A stretch of DNA of 64,000 bases from Kitasatospora sp. MAP12-44 (GTDB lineage Bacteria > Actinomycetota > Actinomycetes > Streptomycetales > Streptomycetaceae): contig NZ_JARZAE010000004.1 of NCBI RefSeq assembly GCF_029892095.1, forward strand, positions 4,526,001-4,590,000, written 5' to 3'. A model generated the notes under the pieces. The model was given only the letters and a program-made list of their open reading frames with translations. It had not been told where the DNA came from and did not search any database. A program made the position numbers and the translations under genes. Shown here piece by piece: positions 61,279-64,000 of this stretch (its first letter is position 1; every line of letters begins with the position of its first letter).

Positions 61279-61684
61279 ATCCCGCGCCGCACAGCGCGGC
61301 CCGCGGCTGCTCGCCGTCCAGGGTTCGGACCGCCGGGTCGGCTGGTCGCTCGCGGCGGGCAACGGCCGGCAACTGGCGGTGTCCGCGAGGATGTATCGCG
61401 GCGAGGTCGAACTGGCCACCGCCCTGCGGGAATTGATGATCGAACGAGCCGCCCTGCGGTACGCGCTGACGCAGGACGCGGCGCGGGCCTGGCGCTGGTC
61501 GGCCTTCCTGCCGCCGCGCAGCACCCGCCCCGGTTCGGGGGTCGAGGAACCGGTGGCCCGCAGTGCCCGCGGCTATCTGCGCCGCGACCAGTGCCGCCAG
61601 GGGCTGGAGAGCTTCCGCGCCGGACTCCACTCCCTGGAACGGGAGTTGAAGTCCACCGGCTGGCAGGGGCGATGGCCGTGGTGA
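61271..61684 (+). CDS. Second DUF1508-like protein of the pair
   Basis: A 137-residue protein with a diverged version of the same double repeat: RRVGWSLAAGNGRQLAVSAR then MYRGEVELATALRELMIE, and ARAWRWSAFLP then SARGYLRRDQCRQGLESFRA. The W-x-L-x-A-x-NGR core makes paralogy with the gene upstream likely. The 8-bp overlap suggests coupled translation and perhaps a heteromeric complex. Function unknown. Confidence 0.65.
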   Translation: MPESRAAQRGPRLLAVQGSDRRVGWSLAAGNGRQLAVSARMYRGEVELATALRELMIERAALRYALTQDAARAWRWSAFLPPRSTRPGSGVEEPVARSARGYLRRDQCRQGLESFRAGLHSLERELKSTGWQGRWPW

Positions 61685-61987
61685 AGCCGAGGCGTCCGGT
61701 TCCGGCCCGAATGGCCACCGCGAGAAGAACGTCCGGGAGCACCGGCCGGTAGCCCCGGCCGGATCGGCCCACCAGGCACCGGAGCTGGCCAGCGGTTAAA
61801 CCAACTCCGCTCCCGCACAGTGGAATTCACCTTGACCGCAGTCGGCGCAGTCGGACCTTTCCGGCCCGGCGTGACGCGGACAGGATCGGTCCCGTCGGAC
61901 GGCGGTCGGAACTGCCGCCCCCGGCCTGGATCCGACCCCGGATCCCGGACACGTCATGCCTGCATCTCCCACCGGAGGAAACGCACC
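61685..61987. other. 303-bp intergenic region before the PstS-like gene
   Basis: No gene-like frame was seen. It probably holds the promoter of the PstS-like gene, with an A/T-richer patch at 61790-61850 (CAGCGGTTAAACCAACT, TGGAATTCACCTTGACC). The TTCACC resembles a PHO-box half-site, but I see no second repeat at 11-bp spacing. Confidence 0.5.
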
Positions 61988-63049
61988 ATGCGTCACACTG
62001 CCGCAAAGCTGTTCGCGACCCTTGCCATCGCCACCTCTCTCGCCACCGTCGCCGCCGGTATGGCCTCGGCCGACCCGACCGTGACCCCGGCCGCCCAGGA
62101 CATCGTGGGTGCGGGTTCGGACACCACGCAGGCCGTGCTCAACCAGTTCTCCACCGACTACAACGCCTTCCTGACCGGCAAGGGCGACACCACGTCCCCC
62201 CGCCTGTACAGCTGGGACGCGACCGGCACCTCGCCGATCACCCCCAAGACGGGCGCGAACTCCATCGCCCGCCCGAACGGCTCCAGCGCCGGTGTCGCCG
62301 CGCTGAACGCCAACACCAACACCACGCTGGACTTCGCCCGTTCCTCGCGCGCCCCGCAGACCGGTGACCTGACCAGCGACCTGTTCGTCGCGTACGCCAA
62401 GGACGGCGTCTCCTGGGCGGGCAACTCCGCGGGCAACGCCCCGGCGAACCTGACCACCGCCGACCTGCTCGGCATCTACACCTGCTCGATCACCAACTGG
62501 AACCAGATCACCGACGTCTCCGGCTACACCGGCCCGAACGCCACGATCGACGCCTACCTGCCGCAGCTCAGCTCCGGTACCCGCGCCTTCTTCCTCAAGG
62601 CCATCGGCGGCGGCACCACGGTCACCCCCGGCTCCTGCGTCGAGGCGTACACCCCCGAGGAGAACGAGGGCACCGACGCGGTCTTCACCGACGTCAACTC
62701 GGTCTTCCCGTACTCGGCCGCGCACTACATCGGCCAGGTCTACGGCGGCCACACCACCACGACCGACGCCCCCGGCAGCCTGTCGATCCGCTCGGTAGAC
62801 GGGACCTTCCCGATCACCTCGACCCACACCCTGAACCCGACGTTCACCTCCACCAACTACGGCCGCAACGTCTACAACGTGGTGCGCAGTGGCGACTGGA
62901 CCGCCACCGGCACGCAGGCCACCGCGCTGAAGGCGATCTTCGGTGCCTCCGGCTGGATCTGCACCAACGCCACCGCCAAGGCCGACCTGAAGAGCTACGG
63001 CTTCCAGACCCTGCCGATCGGCGCCTGCGGCAGCACCACCCACATCTGA
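61988..63049 (+). CDS. Secreted PstS-like substrate-binding protein
   Basis: A 353-residue protein. A signal peptide (HTAAKLFATLAIATSLATVA) ends at ASA-D. The phosphate-binding-type fold has DIVGAGSDTTQAVLNQFSTD, LDFARSSRAP, LLGIYTCSITNWNQITDVSG and YLPQLSSGTRAFFLKAIGG. The SSRAP and SSGTR pieces are the likely anion-binding loops. No lipobox Cys is present, so it is secreted free rather than lipid-anchored, unlike transporter-linked PstS. A Cys pair near the end (WICTNATAK and IGACGS) may form a disulfide. GGAGG is 11 nt before the ATG. Confidence 0.85.
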   Translation: MRHTAAKLFATLAIATSLATVAAGMASADPTVTPAAQDIVGAGSDTTQAVLNQFSTDYNAFLTGKGDTTSPRLYSWDATGTSPITPKTGANSIARPNGSSAGVAALNANTNTTLDFARSSRAPQTGDLTSDLFVAYAKDGVSWAGNSAGNAPANLTTADLLGIYTCSITNWNQITDVSGYTGPNATIDAYLPQLSSGTRAFFLKAIGGGTTVTPGSCVEAYTPEENEGTDAVFTDVNSVFPYSAAHYIGQVYGGHTTTTDAPGSLSIRSVDGTFPITSTHTLNPTFTSTNYGRNVYNVVRSGDWTATGTQATALKAIFGASGWICTNATAKADLKSYGFQTLPIGACGSTTHI

Positions 63050-63102
63050 TCCACCCGTACCTGCTCCACCCGCTCCACGCGTAGCTGATCCATCGTCACC
63101 AT

Positions 63103-63138
63103 CCGGCGGCCAGGGGGTGCTTGCTCCCTGGCCGCCGG
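63103..63138 (+). terminator. Terminator after the PstS-like gene
   Basis: A perfect 13-bp stem (CCGGCGGCCAGGG and complement) with a 10-nt loop lies 53 nt after the stop. Confidence 0.85.
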
Positions 63139-63178
63139 TCGCTCCCCGAACGGCCGTTCACTTCACAAGGAGTCCTCC

Positions 63179-63766
63179 ATGCCCCGCAACCGCGTCCGCG
63201 TCGCCGCCACCGCCGCTGCCACCGCTGTCCTCGCCGTCACTGGCCTGAGTGGTGCGGCCGTGGCCGCCACCCCCGCCGCGCCCACCGGCAGCCTGGTGAT
63301 CCAGGAGGACAGCACCTTCCTGCAGCAGTCCTCCGCGGCCGGCATCATCGCGATCGCGCTGCCCAGTGCGACCTCCTCCTACAGCAGCAGCACCGGCCTC
63401 TCGGCGAGCTTCCCGGTGACCGCGGGCTCGGTCAGCCTGGTGGGCTACTACGGCAACGTCCAGGTCGGCGGCAGCCTGCTGCTGGTCAACATCCGGACCG
63501 GCAAGACCGCGATCTTCACCAACCTGGCCTTCAGCGCCGACAACTGGGCGGTCACCGGCGTGCCGCTGGGTGCGACCGCCCCGGTCAGCCTGCTGGACCC
63601 GGTCGGCAACACCGCGGTGGCCAAGAACGGCGCCAGCCAGACGCTGACCTCCGACGACCTGGAGATCGACCCGGCGGGCGCCCAGTACGCGGACAGCCAG
63701 CTGAACACCACGTTCTTCACGGCCGGCCAGCACACCGGAACCCTCGCGCTGACCGTCACCAACTGA
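63179..63766 (+). CDS. Small secreted protein, unknown
   Basis: A 195-residue protein with a Sec signal (VAATAAATAVLAVTGLSGAA, cleavage near AVA-A). The mature part is beta-rich and Ser/Thr-rich (GIIAIALPSATSSYSSSTGL, VTAGSVSLVGYYGNVQVGGS, LLLVNIRTGKTAIFTNLAFS), ending in a strand ALTVTN. It has no Cys and no recognised domain. It lies 129 bp after the PstS-like gene but is separated from it by a terminator, so it has its own promoter or is read through. AAGGAG precedes the ATG. Confidence 0.78.
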   Translation: MPRNRVRVAATAAATAVLAVTGLSGAAVAATPAAPTGSLVIQEDSTFLQQSSAAGIIAIALPSATSSYSSSTGLSASFPVTAGSVSLVGYYGNVQVGGSLLLVNIRTGKTAIFTNLAFSADNWAVTGVPLGATAPVSLLDPVGNTAVAKNGASQTLTSDDLEIDPAGAQYADSQLNTTFFTAGQHTGTLALTVTN

Positions 63767-63777
63767 CCGTTCGATCC

Positions 63778-63803
63778 AAGGGCCCACGCCACCGTGGGCC
63801 CTT
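63778..63803 (+). terminator. Terminator after the small secreted protein
   Basis: A perfect 11-bp stem (AAGGGCCCACG and complement) with a 4-nt loop ends in a short T run, 12 nt after the stop. Confidence 0.88.
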
Positions 63804-63978
63804 TCGGTCTCGCTGCGGAGCAACGCCCTTGCGTCGGGCCCCGGTTGGGGCCTCGTACACCTGAACGGTCTTCAAGTGTCATGTGGGCATGAGGAGATGG
63901 CCCCATCGGGAATCCGTTGGTCCGCTCAATGTCCGTAGCCCTCGCTCGTCTGCCGCGCGCACTGCCGGAGGTACCCTC

Positions 63979-64000
63979 ATGAAGCTCCGTGACCGACTTC
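63979..64000 (+). CDS. Start of a further gene (cut by window end)
   Basis: An ATG at 63979 is preceded by GGAGGT 6 nt upstream and opens MKLRDRL. Only seven codons are in the window, so no function can be given. The 175-nt gap before it likely carries its promoter. Confidence 0.55.

Noticed and set aside
61790-61850. PHO box upstream of the PstS-like gene
   Set aside because: Only one TTCACC-like half-site was seen, without a second copy at 11-bp spacing.

Overview
The window is chromosomal DNA of a high-G+C actinomycete, most likely Streptomyces or a close relative such as Kitasatospora. The support is strongly G/C-biased third codon positions, frequent GTG starts, short gene overlaps, and typical gene families (S53 protease, DUF5326-type peptide, fused CydDC transporter, NfeD/flotillin pair, Rex-type operator before cydA). 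No rRNA or tRNA gene, CRISPR array, transposase or integrase was seen.

Layout. 0-9.4 kb: 5' part of a SpoU/TrmH RNA methyltransferase, a MalT/LuxR-type ATPase regulator, an XRE-type regulator, a secreted sedolisin (S53) protease, an MpaB-like oxygenase and an FAD monooxygenase. 9.4-18 kb: a catabolic block with paaN, a TetR regulator, an Lrp/AsnC regulator and a three-gene 2-oxoacid dehydrogenase operon (E1 alpha, E1 beta, E2), then a flavohaemoprotein with a long Pro-rich N-terminus. Near-identical palindromes before paaN and before the dehydrogenase operon suggest joint control by the TetR protein. 18-23.4 kb: Nudix hydrolase, small membrane proteins, cupin plus TenA, and a flotillin with an NfeD-like partner. 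23.4-25.5 kb: thiC behind a TPP riboswitch.

25.5-34.4 kb is an accessory region. It starts with a VapBC-type toxin-antitoxin pair lying between thiC and a second, diverged copy of the thiC 3' end. Next come a SLOG-like protein and an XRE/TPR-like regulator, divergent from an anti-sigma-type ATPase and a tight four-gene operon: a 44-residue peptide, a JmjC/cupin oxygenase, an aldo/keto reductase and a phosphotransferase-like protein. This operon looks like a ribosomal peptide modification pathway that I do not recognise; it is the best candidate for an undescribed system here. The region ends with a low-G+C membrane gene containing a TTA codon, a 5'-truncated secreted-protein gene, and a decapitated higB next to an intact higA.

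34.4-50.8 kb: VOC protein, DUF885 hydrolase, GNAT, a repeat-tailed membrane protein, a metallophosphoesterase, a LacI regulator divergent from a HisC-type aminotransferase, then an adaptor/ABC/permease exporter with an accessory protein, a two-component system and a Uma2 protein. 50.8-59 kb: cydA, cydB, a fused cydDC and a DevS/DosS-like kinase, probably one redox-controlled operon behind a Rex-type palindrome. 59-64 kb: GntR/DUF1648 pair, two paralogous DUF1508-like genes, a PstS-like secreted binding protein, a small secreted protein and the start of a further gene.
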